Shown here: one piece after another, positions 35,870 to 43,060 of the stretch | How the letters are laid out: each line of letters begins with the position of its first letter | Numbering within the stretch: position 1 is the stretch's first letter | DNA from: Planctomycetota bacterium | Lineage (GTDB): Bacteria; Planctomycetota; UBA11346 | Reading direction: 5' to 3' | Assembly: GCA_007695355.1 (NCBI GenBank) | Contig: REDX01000168.1 | Coordinates: 1-43,060 of the forward strand | Length of the DNA stretch: 43,060 nt | Program-made: the position numbers and the translations under genes | The notes under the pieces: generated by a model | Seen by the model: the letters and a program-made list of their open reading frames with translations, nothing else | Told to the model about the DNA's origin: nothing | The model's database searches: none

Positions 35870-36966
35870 GAATTCCCTTTCGCCGTGCCGACAATTGTTT
35901 GGCGATGAGTTCATCGCTGTGGGAAAGCGATTTCCTGGTCGCCGCCCGCGGCGAGCGGCCGCGGCGAACCCCGGTCTGGCTGATGCGGCAGGCAGGGCGC
36001 TATATGCGCGAATACCGCGAGGTGCGTGCCGGCCGATCCTTTTTGGACCTCTGCGAGGACAGCGCTTTGGCGGCGGAGGTCACGGTCTATGCCCAGCAGC
36101 GCATCGATGCCGATGCGGCGATTATCTTCGCCGATATTTTGCTCATTCTCAAGGGCTTGGGCATGGAATTGGATTATATTAAGGGTGACGGCCCGCAGTT
36201 TGCGCGGCCCATCCGCGATACCGCCGGTGTCGACGCCCTGGGTGACCCCCAGCAAGCTGCCGACGATTGCTCTTACGTTGCCGCCGCGGTGGCCCTTACC
36301 CGCCGCGACCTGCCCGCCAATATCCCGCTCATCGGTTTTTGCGGGGCTCCCTTTACCCTGGCCAGTTACGCCATTGAAGGCGGCGGTTCGCGGCAATTCG
36401 CCCGCACCCGCGCCCTTATGTACAGCGATCCCGCCCTCTGGCACCGGCTCTGTGAGCGGCTGGTAGCAGCTTCGATTCCCTATGCCCAGGCCCAGGTGGC
36501 GGCCGGCTGTCAGGCCTTCCAGATTTTTGATTCCTGGGCCGGCGTCCTGCCCCTGGCTGATTATCGCGAATTTGTCCTGCCCCATCTGAAGCGCCTGGCG
36601 GCGGAGATTCCTGCTGGCATCCCGCTGATTATCTTTGGTACCAATACGGCCCATCTCCTCGGCAGTTTTGTCGAAGCTGGAGCGGATATTGTCGGCATTG
36701 ATGCCACCACTTCCCTGGCTCAGGCTTGGCAGCAGCTGGGTGGGCCATCCCGGGTGGCGGTGCAGGGAAACCTTGACCCGGGATTACTCCTGGCTCCGCA
36801 GCCGCGCTTATTGGCGGCCGCCGATGCGGTGCTTGCCGAGGCTGGGGATGGCCGCGGTTATATCTTCAATTTAGGGCATGGTGTATTTAAAGAGACCGAC
36901 GTCGAGCGCGTCATCGATCTCATTCGCCACGTTCATCAGCGCCAACTGCCCATGGCTCTCGCCTAA
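35866..36966 (+). CDS. hemE: uroporphyrinogen decarboxylase
   Basis: This protein of about 366 residues converts uroporphyrinogen III to coproporphyrinogen III in haem synthesis. It shows PVWLMRQAGRYMREYREVR (substrate-binding Arg), IIFADILL (key Asp), GFCGAPFTLASYAIEGGGS (key Tyr), FDSWAG, GIDATTSL, VQGNLDP and FNLGHGVFKETD (key His). The ATG overlaps the acyltransferase stop (ATGA). An ATG 13 codons later (35905) gives a length nearer the usual 350-355 residues and may be the true start. No other haem gene is nearby. Confidence 0.96.
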   Translation: MRIPFRRADNCLAMSSSLWESDFLVAARGERPRRTPVWLMRQAGRYMREYREVRAGRSFLDLCEDSALAAEVTVYAQQRIDADAAIIFADILLILKGLGMELDYIKGDGPQFARPIRDTAGVDALGDPQQAADDCSYVAAAVALTRRDLPANIPLIGFCGAPFTLASYAIEGGGSRQFARTRALMYSDPALWHRLCERLVAASIPYAQAQVAAGCQAFQIFDSWAGVLPLADYREFVLPHLKRLAAEIPAGIPLIIFGTNTAHLLGSFVEAGADIVGIDATTSLAQAWQQLGGPSRVAVQGNLDPGLLLAPQPRLLAAADAVLAEAGDGRGYIFNLGHGVFKETDVERVIDLIRHVHQRQLPMALA

Positions 36967-36985
36967 GCGGCGGGAGCCAGCCGGT

Positions 36986-37240
36986 TTAGGCGACTTCGAA
37001 CTTAATGACTTCCACCGGGCAGCCTTCGGCTGCCTCTTCAATGGCATCGGCCAGTTCTTCGCCAGCCTCGGCCTTGAGGGGAGCTTTTTCATCGCGGTTC
37101 TCGGTTTCCTGACCGTCTTCGCGCACTTCGGCACGGATCATACAAGTGTCTTCCGTAACCAGAAAGACTTCAGGGCAGGCGGTCTCGCAGGCGTTGCAGA
37201 CGATACAACCTTCTTCGATCCACACTTTGGTGACGGCCAT
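36986..37240 (-). CDS. 4Fe-4S ferredoxin with an acidic insertion
   Basis: This 84-residue electron carrier has CIVCNACETACPE (C12, C15, C18, C22), a further CMIR and a C-terminal GCPVEVIKFE. The C-x2-C-x2-C plus the distal CP make one 4Fe-4S cluster; Cys22 and Cys33 are extra. Between the two halves lies a charged, mostly Glu/Asp/Lys stretch of about 25 residues that is not typical of minimal ferredoxins. The start has GAGGGGA upstream. It is convergent with hemE and transcribed alone, and its redox partner is unknown. Confidence 0.9.
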   Translation of the reverse strand: MAVTKVWIEEGCIVCNACETACPEVFLVTEDTCMIRAEVREDGQETENRDEKAPLKAEAGEELADAIEEAAEGCPVEVIKFEVA

Positions 37241-37364
37241 GGCCCAATCCCCTCTCTTATGCGCGTATGCTGTTCGGTGGTGGCATCCAATTCCACCGCC
37301 CTAGCGCGTTGATGTCCTGTTTATCGTCGGTAGCGTCAAGGGCAAGGGGGCCATACTGCCGCTT

Positions 37365-38315
37365 ATGACAACGGCTATGTTGCTCCATCTTTGTGCCCGT
37401 GTCGCCGGAGCCTGTGCCGCAGACACGGTTGATCGCATCGGCGGGGCCCTTGGTCTCTTGGCCTGGGCTTTGGGGTTGCGCCGGCAAGTGGCCAGTCAAA
37501 CCCTTAGCATTGCTTTGGGGCCGTTGTCCCATTACCGCCGTCGCCGCTTACTGCGTCGCGCCTATGCCACTATGGGCGCCAATTTTTTAGGTTTGCTCTA
37601 TGTTGGCGCCCGCGGCCCTGCTGTCTTGCAGGGGGTGGAGATCGCGGCGCCACAGCACTTTCAGCAGCAGGTAGCTCGCCATCCAGGGGTGGTTTGGGTG
37701 ACGCCCCATCTTGGTAATTGGGATATTGGCGCGGCTGTACTGGCGGCGGCCCATGGGCGCCTGCAGGTCTATGCGCGGCCGCAAGGGGGAGTGGTGTTCA
37801 ATGCTTGGGTAACGCAATTACGGGAAAGCTTGGGTTTTTCGGTGATTATGTCGGCCCACGGTGATCGCCGGGGTGCGGTGAGCGCCATGCGCGGCCTGCG
37901 CAGTGGCATCCCCCTAGGATTACTGGCCGATCAGGGACCACGACCAGAGCGCGGCGTCGGCGCTTGGTTTCTTGGCCAAGCGGTGAGCTGCCATGCCGGC
38001 CCCGGCCATTTCGCTTGGTCCTGCGGCGTGCCGGCGGGCACCGGGGCGTGCCTGCGGCGCCGTGCCGGCTGCTATCGTTTTTATCATTCAGCCTTACAAC
38101 AGCCCACGGCATTTCCCAGTCAGGAAGCTCTTCTGCAGCGTTTGTTGGATCAGCTATCTTGTTTGATTGCCTGTGCGCCGGGGCAATATTTCTGGCAGCA
38201 TCGACGTTTTAAATATGCCATGGCTGCGCCGTCCCGCCCGCATCCCGATGGATGGCGAGATCCCCAGGTGCTACGCTACTCGGGCGGCGTTAAGGACGGG
38301 GCCAAAGGCGAATGA
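37365..38315 (+). CDS. second LpxL/HtrB-type lipid acyltransferase
   Basis: This 316-residue paralogue of 34943-35869 has the catalytic motif TPHLGNWDIG, with His115 and Asp120 in the HxxxxD/E pair, then RPQGGVVFNAWV, SGIPLGLLADQGP and VGAWFLGQAVSCHAGPG, and the C-terminal APGQYFWQHRRFKYA. It has an N-terminal hydrophobic stretch. Two differing acyltransferases suggest two acylation steps or two lipid substrates. ATG starts at 37365 or 37377 are possible; neither has a strong ribosome binding site. Its 3' end overlaps the pseudokinase gene on the other strand by 26 bases. Confidence 0.88.
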   Translation: MTTAMLLHLCARVAGACAADTVDRIGGALGLLAWALGLRRQVASQTLSIALGPLSHYRRRRLLRRAYATMGANFLGLLYVGARGPAVLQGVEIAAPQHFQQQVARHPGVVWVTPHLGNWDIGAAVLAAAHGRLQVYARPQGGVVFNAWVTQLRESLGFSVIMSAHGDRRGAVSAMRGLRSGIPLGLLADQGPRPERGVGAWFLGQAVSCHAGPGHFAWSCGVPAGTGACLRRRAGCYRFYHSALQQPTAFPSQEALLQRLLDQLSCLIACAPGQYFWQHRRFKYAMAAPSRPHPDGWRDPQVLRYSGGVKDGAKGE

Positions 38316-41300
38316 TGACCAGCCAGCCGTCCCAATCGCCGCCGCCATGTCTCTCCTGCACTGCATTGTGAACGATGAGATCCTTAGATTGGGTGCGCCC
38401 GCCCATAACCAAGATATTGTCTTCTATGGCAATCCGACCTAAGACCTCAGAACCACTACCGCCAAATCGGATATTGAGTTCAGGTTTGGTGAGTTGTGGA
38501 TCGAGAACAAAGAGTCCGCCACGGCCTGCGCTAGCACCAAAGCGGAGGTCGGTACTTCTTACCCCCACCGGCAAATACACCCGACCCCAGGGATCCACCG
38601 CATTATGGGTGACGTGATTGGGAACAAAGGTGCCGCCCTTAATCTCAGGTTTCTCGCCCCTGGGATCAATTAAAAGATAGAGCGAGGCCATGCCGCTGGA
38701 GTGGCGTTGCCAGGCCCCCATGCTTTCAATGGGATTAGCTTTGCTGAGATCCAGGGGGTGGCGAGTGAGCACGCTATTGCCGCCATCAGTCCAAAAGCTG
38801 GCGCCAATCATACCATTGGGCATCATCCATACGCCATAGCCCCGGGAGTCGGCCATCAGTGGCCCCCAGCGAATGCTATTGGTGCCAGGGTTAATATCGC
38901 TGTAATTTTGTCCCCACATGGTCCAGCCCGCCGATGAGGTAAGGATGGGCTGTTGCAGAATGGAATGGACCTGACGCATGCGATTACGATAGGTGTGTCC
39001 ACTGCGCGGGTCGGTGAAGGTTTGGCCTTGGCCGGGGTGGAAGGGCTGCGTGCTATATCGCTGATCGCCTTCGTCGTGGGCGGGATTTCCGCTGATGACA
39101 CCGCGGAGGCTACTGAGTTGATAGGCGACTTGGAAGTTGGTGCCCTTGCCCACGGCCACGCCGCCAGAAATGCTGACTTCATGAATGGCTTGGTTGCCAG
39201 GACCACCCACGTAGGTGCTCACGAGCAGTTCTGGTTGCAGGGGTGGTGGACGCAGGCCAAGGGCCAAAGAGAGCTCTTGGTATTCGCCAGAGTTGCGCCT
39301 GCTGCTGCTGACGCGCTGCAGCCACCTCGACGCTTCGCGCGCATTGCCGGTGGCAAGCAGACTGCGGGCGTGTCCAAGTTTGGCATCGTCATCAAAGTAG
39401 GCATTGCCGGCGGCGGCTTGGGAAAAGAGCCGCGCAGCCTGACGATAGTCGGGAGAGTCAGATCTGACCATTGCCATAGCTTCTTTGAGTTGTTCAGGAG
39501 CTTGTGGGTCATAGCTCAGTCGCACGCCGAGCTGCCGTGCTTGTTCCATCATGGCATGACGCTCAGTCTCGTCTAAGCGACCTGCTACCTGGGGCCAAGC
39601 TTCGGTCCAGGCCTGAGCATAGCCGGCATCTAGACGCCGTGGCTCCATGATGGCGATGTAGCTCTGGATACCCTCGATGACGGTGCTGCCGTCGCCGCTC
39701 ATTTGGCCGTTAATGATATTGCTCTCGGCAGCGGTGAGTTTGTCGAGGGCGGTTCTCGCACGATGCCGCTGCTGAGCAACGTAGGGATGATCGGCAAATC
39801 GTTCTTCGACATCGTCATAGGCGGCCAAGGCATTAGCGAAATCCATGCGATTAAGGAGGCCGTCGCCACGACGAAGGCGCGGCGAATTGGGGGCGCTGAG
39901 CTCGACTTGGGCGACGTAGCTGGTATTGATTATTTCTTCTTCACCCTGGGTATCGCGGATGGTAAAGCTTCCTCCATCATAGCGTATGCTAGATCCGCTT
40001 TGACTTCCGTCGGTCAATACGAGGTGTCCGTCTTCCCAGGTGCCGCGGCGGGCAAAGTGGGTGAGTTCGCCCTGTCGAGTGGGTAAACCGGTGGGTTTCG
40101 GTGCGGGGGGCGGCGCTGGCGCAGGGGCGGCGGTGGGTTCCGGATCCGTTTCACCCAAAGGGGCTCCGGGGGGGCTGGCGACGGCAATGTCGTCGGTACT
40201 TGGGCTGTCCACATCGGAAGATGCAGCAGAATCCGGTGCTACCGCGGCGGCGATGGGCTCATCATCAAGGACTTGGTCGCGGCCTTGGCGCTGATGATCG
40301 GTGAGCGGTAGCGTAGCGCTATCGTTGTCCCGTTGGCTGGGCGGCGGCGGCAGGGTGCGGCTGGCCTCAGTGCTTGGCTGAGCTGTGCTTTGCCGGGTTG
40401 TAGGCGGTTGGATAACTGCCGGAGTGCTTTCGCGGCGCTGCTCATCGCGCCAACTCCCGGCTACGGGTTGATCTTGGACCGCTGAGCTGCTGCCAATATT
40501 TGAAACCACCACCAAGAGTGCCACGACGAAGGCCGCAGCAATGGCTGCCACAATAACGATCGAGCGCTGTTGGTTGTTGCTACTGCGGACTTGCCGTACT
40601 CGCGGTGCGGCGCCTCTGCCTCGGGCCATGCTTTCGCTGCGCCGCGGTGCGGCGCTATGACTTTCCGCCGCCATCGCCGAACTTTTCACCGGCGTTACCT
40701 TGGCGCGTTCGCCCTGATCGATTACCGCTTCAAGATCCTTGCAGAGGGCGGCCCAGTTTGGATAGCGATCCTCGGCGCTCAGGGCAAGGGTGCGTGCGAT
40801 GATGGTGGCGAGGGGGGCGGGAACCGCACTATTGAAGGTGCGAACATGCTCTAGGCAGCTGCTCAATCGGGCACTGGCGGAGCTGGCAATGTCGTCTTCG
40901 GCAAATGGTGGACTGCCAGTGAGGGCGTGGTAAGCAACTGCGCCCAGGCTAAATTGATTAGCCAGATCATCGACGGGTTTGGCTGCCAGTTCCTCTGGTG
41001 AGACATAGTAGGGGTACATGCCGCCAGCGCTGTGATCCTCGCTTTGATAGCGGGCGGTGGTGCCAAAATCTGAAACCCGGACAACGCCATCACGGAAGAT
41101 TAAGAGATTACCAGGGCGCAGGCCGTTATGGTGGAGATTCTGCCGGCTCGCTGCCTCTAGCCCCTTGGCAGCGTCGAGTAACATGGCGGCCACGATGAGC
41201 GACGGCGGTAATTCGGCGCCACTTTGATCCAGGAGATCATTGAGCGATCCGTTATCGGCCCAATCGCTGGCGATGTAGAGTAGGCCCTCTTCCTGTTCGC

Positions 41301-42129
41301 AGGCATGGACTCCTACCAAGTGCTCGTCGCTAAGGTTACTGGCGCGGCGGGCGGCATTGAGGATGCGGGCCCGTTCGCTGGCATCGTTGGCGATTGAAGG
41401 ATCGATGATTTTCACCGCAACCTTTTGCCCGCTGCCCTGGGCTTTGGCCTCGTAGACCACCCCTAAGCTGCCGGATCCGACGCGGCGGATGAGGGTATAT
41501 TTGCCCAGGCTGCGGCCAGCGAGGTCTTCAATGCGCCCATCAAGGAAGGAAAAGATGGTGGCACCAATCTGCAGGTAGTCACCCGAACGCAAACTTTGCC
41601 GGCTTTTGATTCGGTCGCCATTGAGCAAAGTTCCATTGGCGGATTTACGATCCTCAACCTGCCACACCCCATCATTTTCGACGAGGGCACAATTGATCCG
41701 ACTTGCGGCTTTATCGTCGATCACCACGTCTGCGGCCTGGCCGCGGCCGATGGTCACCGCCTTGCCCAGTAGGGGTATTTCGCGACCAGGATCGCCACCG
41801 GCAATGATTTGTAGGCGGACTTGACCATGGAAACGGTCATCGGCGATCAGGCATTCGGTGGTGCCAATGGCGACGCGGTCGCCGACTCGCAGGGTGCGAT
41901 TACCATCGATGAGTGAGCCATTGACCTTGGTGCCATTGCGTGAACCCAAGTCTTCAATGGTCAGCGTGCTGCCATCGCGCAGGCAAATGGCGCAGTGACT
42001 GCGACTGGCACCGATGGCATCCAGGCGAATATCTGCGGCCGCATCGCGACCTAGAACATAACGTTCGCTGGCGAGGGGAAAGCGTTGCCCTGCTTCGCGT
42101 CCAGAAACCACCACCAGATGATAAGCCAT
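38290..42129 (-). CDS. FHA-FHA-pseudokinase receptor with propeller-like C-terminus
   Basis: The protein has 1279 residues. Two FHA domains (about 23-95 and 125-195) carry the motifs GRDxxxDIRL...SRSH...NGT and GRGxxADVVI...SRIN...NGT. A Hanks-kinase fold follows at about 210-470, with VAVK (Lys240) and DFG (354-356). The catalytic loop reads HNGLRPGN (334-341): the catalytic Asp is Gly336, and the alpha-C Glu also appears lost (ILNAARRAS). This is probably a pseudokinase. A membrane helix lies at about 524-546, then a long Pro/Ala/Ser linker, a short beta domain (GTWEDGHLVLTDG), TPR-like helices, and a region from about 960 related to the secreted propeller protein at 506-2740 (FWTDGGNSV, GGGDWDGWLVI). 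FHA domains bind phospho-Thr, so it may read signals written by other kinases. AAGGA precedes the ATG. Confidence 0.9.
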   Translation of the reverse strand: MAYHLVVVSGREAGQRFPLASERYVLGRDAAADIRLDAIGASRSHCAICLRDGSTLTIEDLGSRNGTKVNGSLIDGNRTLRVGDRVAIGTTECLIADDRFHGQVRLQIIAGGDPGREIPLLGKAVTIGRGQAADVVIDDKAASRINCALVENDGVWQVEDRKSANGTLLNGDRIKSRQSLRSGDYLQIGATIFSFLDGRIEDLAGRSLGKYTLIRRVGSGSLGVVYEAKAQGSGQKVAVKIIDPSIANDASERARILNAARRASNLSDEHLVGVHACEQEEGLLYIASDWADNGSLNDLLDQSGAELPPSLIVAAMLLDAAKGLEAASRQNLHHNGLRPGNLLIFRDGVVRVSDFGTTARYQSEDHSAGGMYPYYVSPEELAAKPVDDLANQFSLGAVAYHALTGSPPFAEDDIASSASARLSSCLEHVRTFNSAVPAPLATIIARTLALSAEDRYPNWAALCKDLEAVIDQGERAKVTPVKSSAMAAESHSAAPRRSESMARGRGAAPRVRQVRSSNNQQRSIVIVAAIAAAFVVALLVVVSNIGSSSAVQDQPVAGSWRDEQRRESTPAVIQPPTTRQSTAQPSTEASRTLPPPPSQRDNDSATLPLTDHQRQGRDQVLDDEPIAAAVAPDSAASSDVDSPSTDDIAVASPPGAPLGETDPEPTAAPAPAPPPAPKPTGLPTRQGELTHFARRGTWEDGHLVLTDGSQSGSSIRYDGGSFTIRDTQGEEEIINTSYVAQVELSAPNSPRLRRGDGLLNRMDFANALAAYDDVEERFADHPYVAQQRHRARTALDKLTAAESNIINGQMSGDGSTVIEGIQSYIAIMEPRRLDAGYAQAWTEAWPQVAGRLDETERHAMMEQARQLGVRLSYDPQAPEQLKEAMAMVRSDSPDYRQAARLFSQAAAGNAYFDDDAKLGHARSLLATGNAREASRWLQRVSSSRRNSGEYQELSLALGLRPPPLQPELLVSTYVGGPGNQAIHEVSISGGVAVGKGTNFQVAYQLSSLRGVISGNPAHDEGDQRYSTQPFHPGQGQTFTDPRSGHTYRNRMRQVHSILQQPILTSSAGWTMWGQNYSDINPGTNSIRWGPLMADSRGYGVWMMPNGMIGASFWTDGGNSVLTRHPLDLSKANPIESMGAWQRHSSGMASLYLLIDPRGEKPEIKGGTFVPNHVTHNAVDPWGRVYLPVGVRSTDLRFGASAGRGGLFVLDPQLTKPELNIRFGGSGSEVLGRIAIEDNILVMGGRTQSKDLIVHNAVQERHGGGDWDGWLVIIRLWPRP

Positions 42130-42478
42130 AGGTCCAATCCTTGTGCCGACAGTCCCTTATGCTGCTGAGCAGTGCGAGACGAGATGGGGCGCCTATTGTA
42201 AAAATCCTGCCCTAGGATGGCAGTATGGCCGCTATCCCTCAGGCGCTACGTGCAAATAGCACCCATTGTTACTTGATGAGCCAACCGTTTGTTGACCGCT
42301 TTAGGGTTCTGAGTGAGCACTGTGGGACACGCCCCAGCGTGATTTAACCTACATCGCATAAACCTTTTAATGCGAGTCATCGGCCTTCCCTTAGCAACCA
42401 ACCAAGCGCGGGCCCCAACTGTGGATGGCACAACCTTTGCGTTGAATACCTATCCTTAGCCCCCAGGGAGCCTTCGCC
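42130..42478. other. divergent control region with sigma-54 site
   Basis: This separates the pseudokinase gene from flgD. It contains the sigma-54 promoter listed separately, a small inverted repeat CGCAT...ATGCG at 42355-42374 upstream of it, and the ribosome binding site AGGGAG of flgD near 42465-42470. The inverted repeat could be an enhancer or activator site. No gene is seen. Confidence 0.55.
42426..42441 (+). promoter_or_regulatory. sigma-54 (RpoN) promoter of flgD
   Basis: The site reads TGGCACAACCTTTGCG, against the consensus TGGCACGnnnnTTGCW. The invariant GG (42427-42428) and GC (42439-42440) are separated by exactly ten bases. A start of transcription near 42452 would give a 27-base leader containing AGGGAG ahead of the flgD ATG at 42479. 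Confidence 0.75.
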
Positions 42479-43060
42479 ATGGAACTTACCGCCCTTTTTA
42501 ACCGGGAAAACCCTGCCGCGCGGCTCAATACGGATAATTCAAGCGCCTTCCGCGATGCCGATTTTCTCTCCATTATGTTGGCTGAGTTGTCCAATCAGGA
42601 CCCATTCGAGCCCATGGAGACGTCAAAGCTGGTAGAGAATATGCAAAAACTGCAGGAGTTATCTAATACCCGTTTTGAACGTTATCGCAACGACCTCCGT
42701 TGGTCACAAGAGCTAATTGGTCAAGAGGTTACGGTAAATCAAAATGCCCTGCGAGAGCAGGAGGTGCAGGCCTTGCGCAATCGTGGTTTTAACCCCGATG
42801 TGGGCTATGGGGTGGTTACCGGTACGGTGAGCGGTTATCGCACCATGGGGGAAACGGTGTGGATCACCATCGACAACAAGGACTATAAACTCGATAATGT
42901 CCAGCGCATTGAGCCCAAGAAGGAAACGATCGATGGCAAGATCGATCTGGCGAATAACCTCCTCGGGTTTTTCGTTACCTATTCGGCGGACACCCAGGGC
43001 GCAAATGGCGCTGGCCTGGTTGAGGACGTGCAGTGGGACTCCTCGGGAGAGGTCTTTATT
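42479..43060 (+). CDS. flgD: flagellar hook assembly scaffold FlgD (3' end outside window)
   Basis: An open frame of 194 codons runs to the window edge with no stop. The N-terminal part has the FlgD signature DFLSIMLAELSNQDPFEP, followed by METSKLVENMQKLQELSNT, which matches the conserved region of hook-capping proteins. Downstream are QELIGQEVTVNQ, corresponding to the usual 'LIGkxV' segment, and a strand-rich part (GYGVVTGTVSGY). FlgD caps the growing hook and guides FlgE assembly outside the cell. The ATG was chosen for its position after AGGGAG and the sigma-54 promoter. Other flagellar genes should follow to the right. Confidence 0.92.
   Translation, partial: MELTALFNRENPAARLNTDNSSAFRDADFLSIMLAELSNQDPFEPMETSKLVENMQKLQELSNTRFERYRNDLRWSQELIGQEVTVNQNALREQEVQALRNRGFNPDVGYGVVTGTVSGYRTMGETVWITIDNKDYKLDNVQRIEPKKETIDGKIDLANNLLGFFVTYSADTQGANGAGLVEDVQWDSSGEVFI

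Noticed and set aside
1-43060. CRISPR arrays, tRNA or rRNA genes, intact insertion sequences
   Set aside because: No regularly spaced repeats, no recognised tRNA arms or rRNA blocks, and no transposase-like protein were seen on reading; a covariance-model scan would be needed for full exclusion of small RNAs.

Overview
The window is a dense, GC-rich bacterial chromosome segment with no tRNA, rRNA, CRISPR or intact transposon that I can see. It encodes a diderm, LPS-type envelope: a TamB/Omp85 protein, a BamD-like protein, an LptE-like lipoprotein and two LpxL/HtrB-type acyltransferases. It also encodes a flagellum (flgD at the right edge), three large membrane-anchored Ser/Thr-kinase-like proteins with a PP2C phosphatase, an ECF sigma/anti-sigma pair and a K+-dependent membrane pyrophosphatase. 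This mixture best fits the PVC superphylum, probably a Planctomycetota-like lineage. That is an inference from gene content; no marker was aligned.

Layout. Positions 1-5.4 kb hold a possible gene tail, a T-rich repeat patch, and then minus-strand genes: a secreted beta-propeller protein whose signal peptide is interrupted by an in-frame TAA, a PP2C phosphatase and two small membrane-anchored coiled-coil proteins. From 5.8 to 17.7 kb, plus-strand genes encode a histidine kinase, an exported protein with an acidic repeat tail, ECF sigma plus anti-sigma, a 1.66-kilo-residue TamB-POTRA-Omp85 fusion, the pyrophosphatase HppA and YraN. At 17.7-18.8 kb are hisH (minus) and a small HMA metal-binding protein.

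From 18.8 to 23.8 kb two Ser/Thr kinases are coupled by an ATGA overlap. From 24.06 to 26.6 kb four genes overlap by 4 bp each: a DUF2007-like membrane protein, a BamD-like TPR protein, an LptE-like lipoprotein and a zincin-fold protein that has lost its HExxH residues. From 26.8 to 29.5 kb are an unknown protein, a CAP-domain lipoprotein and rpsD with a strong terminator. From 29.8 to 33.5 kb are arfB and an inositol-monophosphatase-family gene (plus), facing an adenylate-kinase-like protein and a dGTPase (minus). From 33.66 to 37 kb rarA, an LpxL-type acyltransferase and hemE overlap by 4 bp each. A ferredoxin (minus) and a second acyltransferase follow.

The right end has a 1279-residue minus-strand FHA-FHA-pseudokinase receptor, then a near-consensus sigma-54 promoter in front of flgD, which runs off the window. 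The pseudokinase's extracytoplasmic C-terminus is related to the propeller protein at the left end, so these two loci plus the PP2C gene and the tandem kinases may form one phospho-signalling theme. Envelope assembly (TamB/Omp85, BamD, LptE, lipid A acylation) is the other dominant theme.
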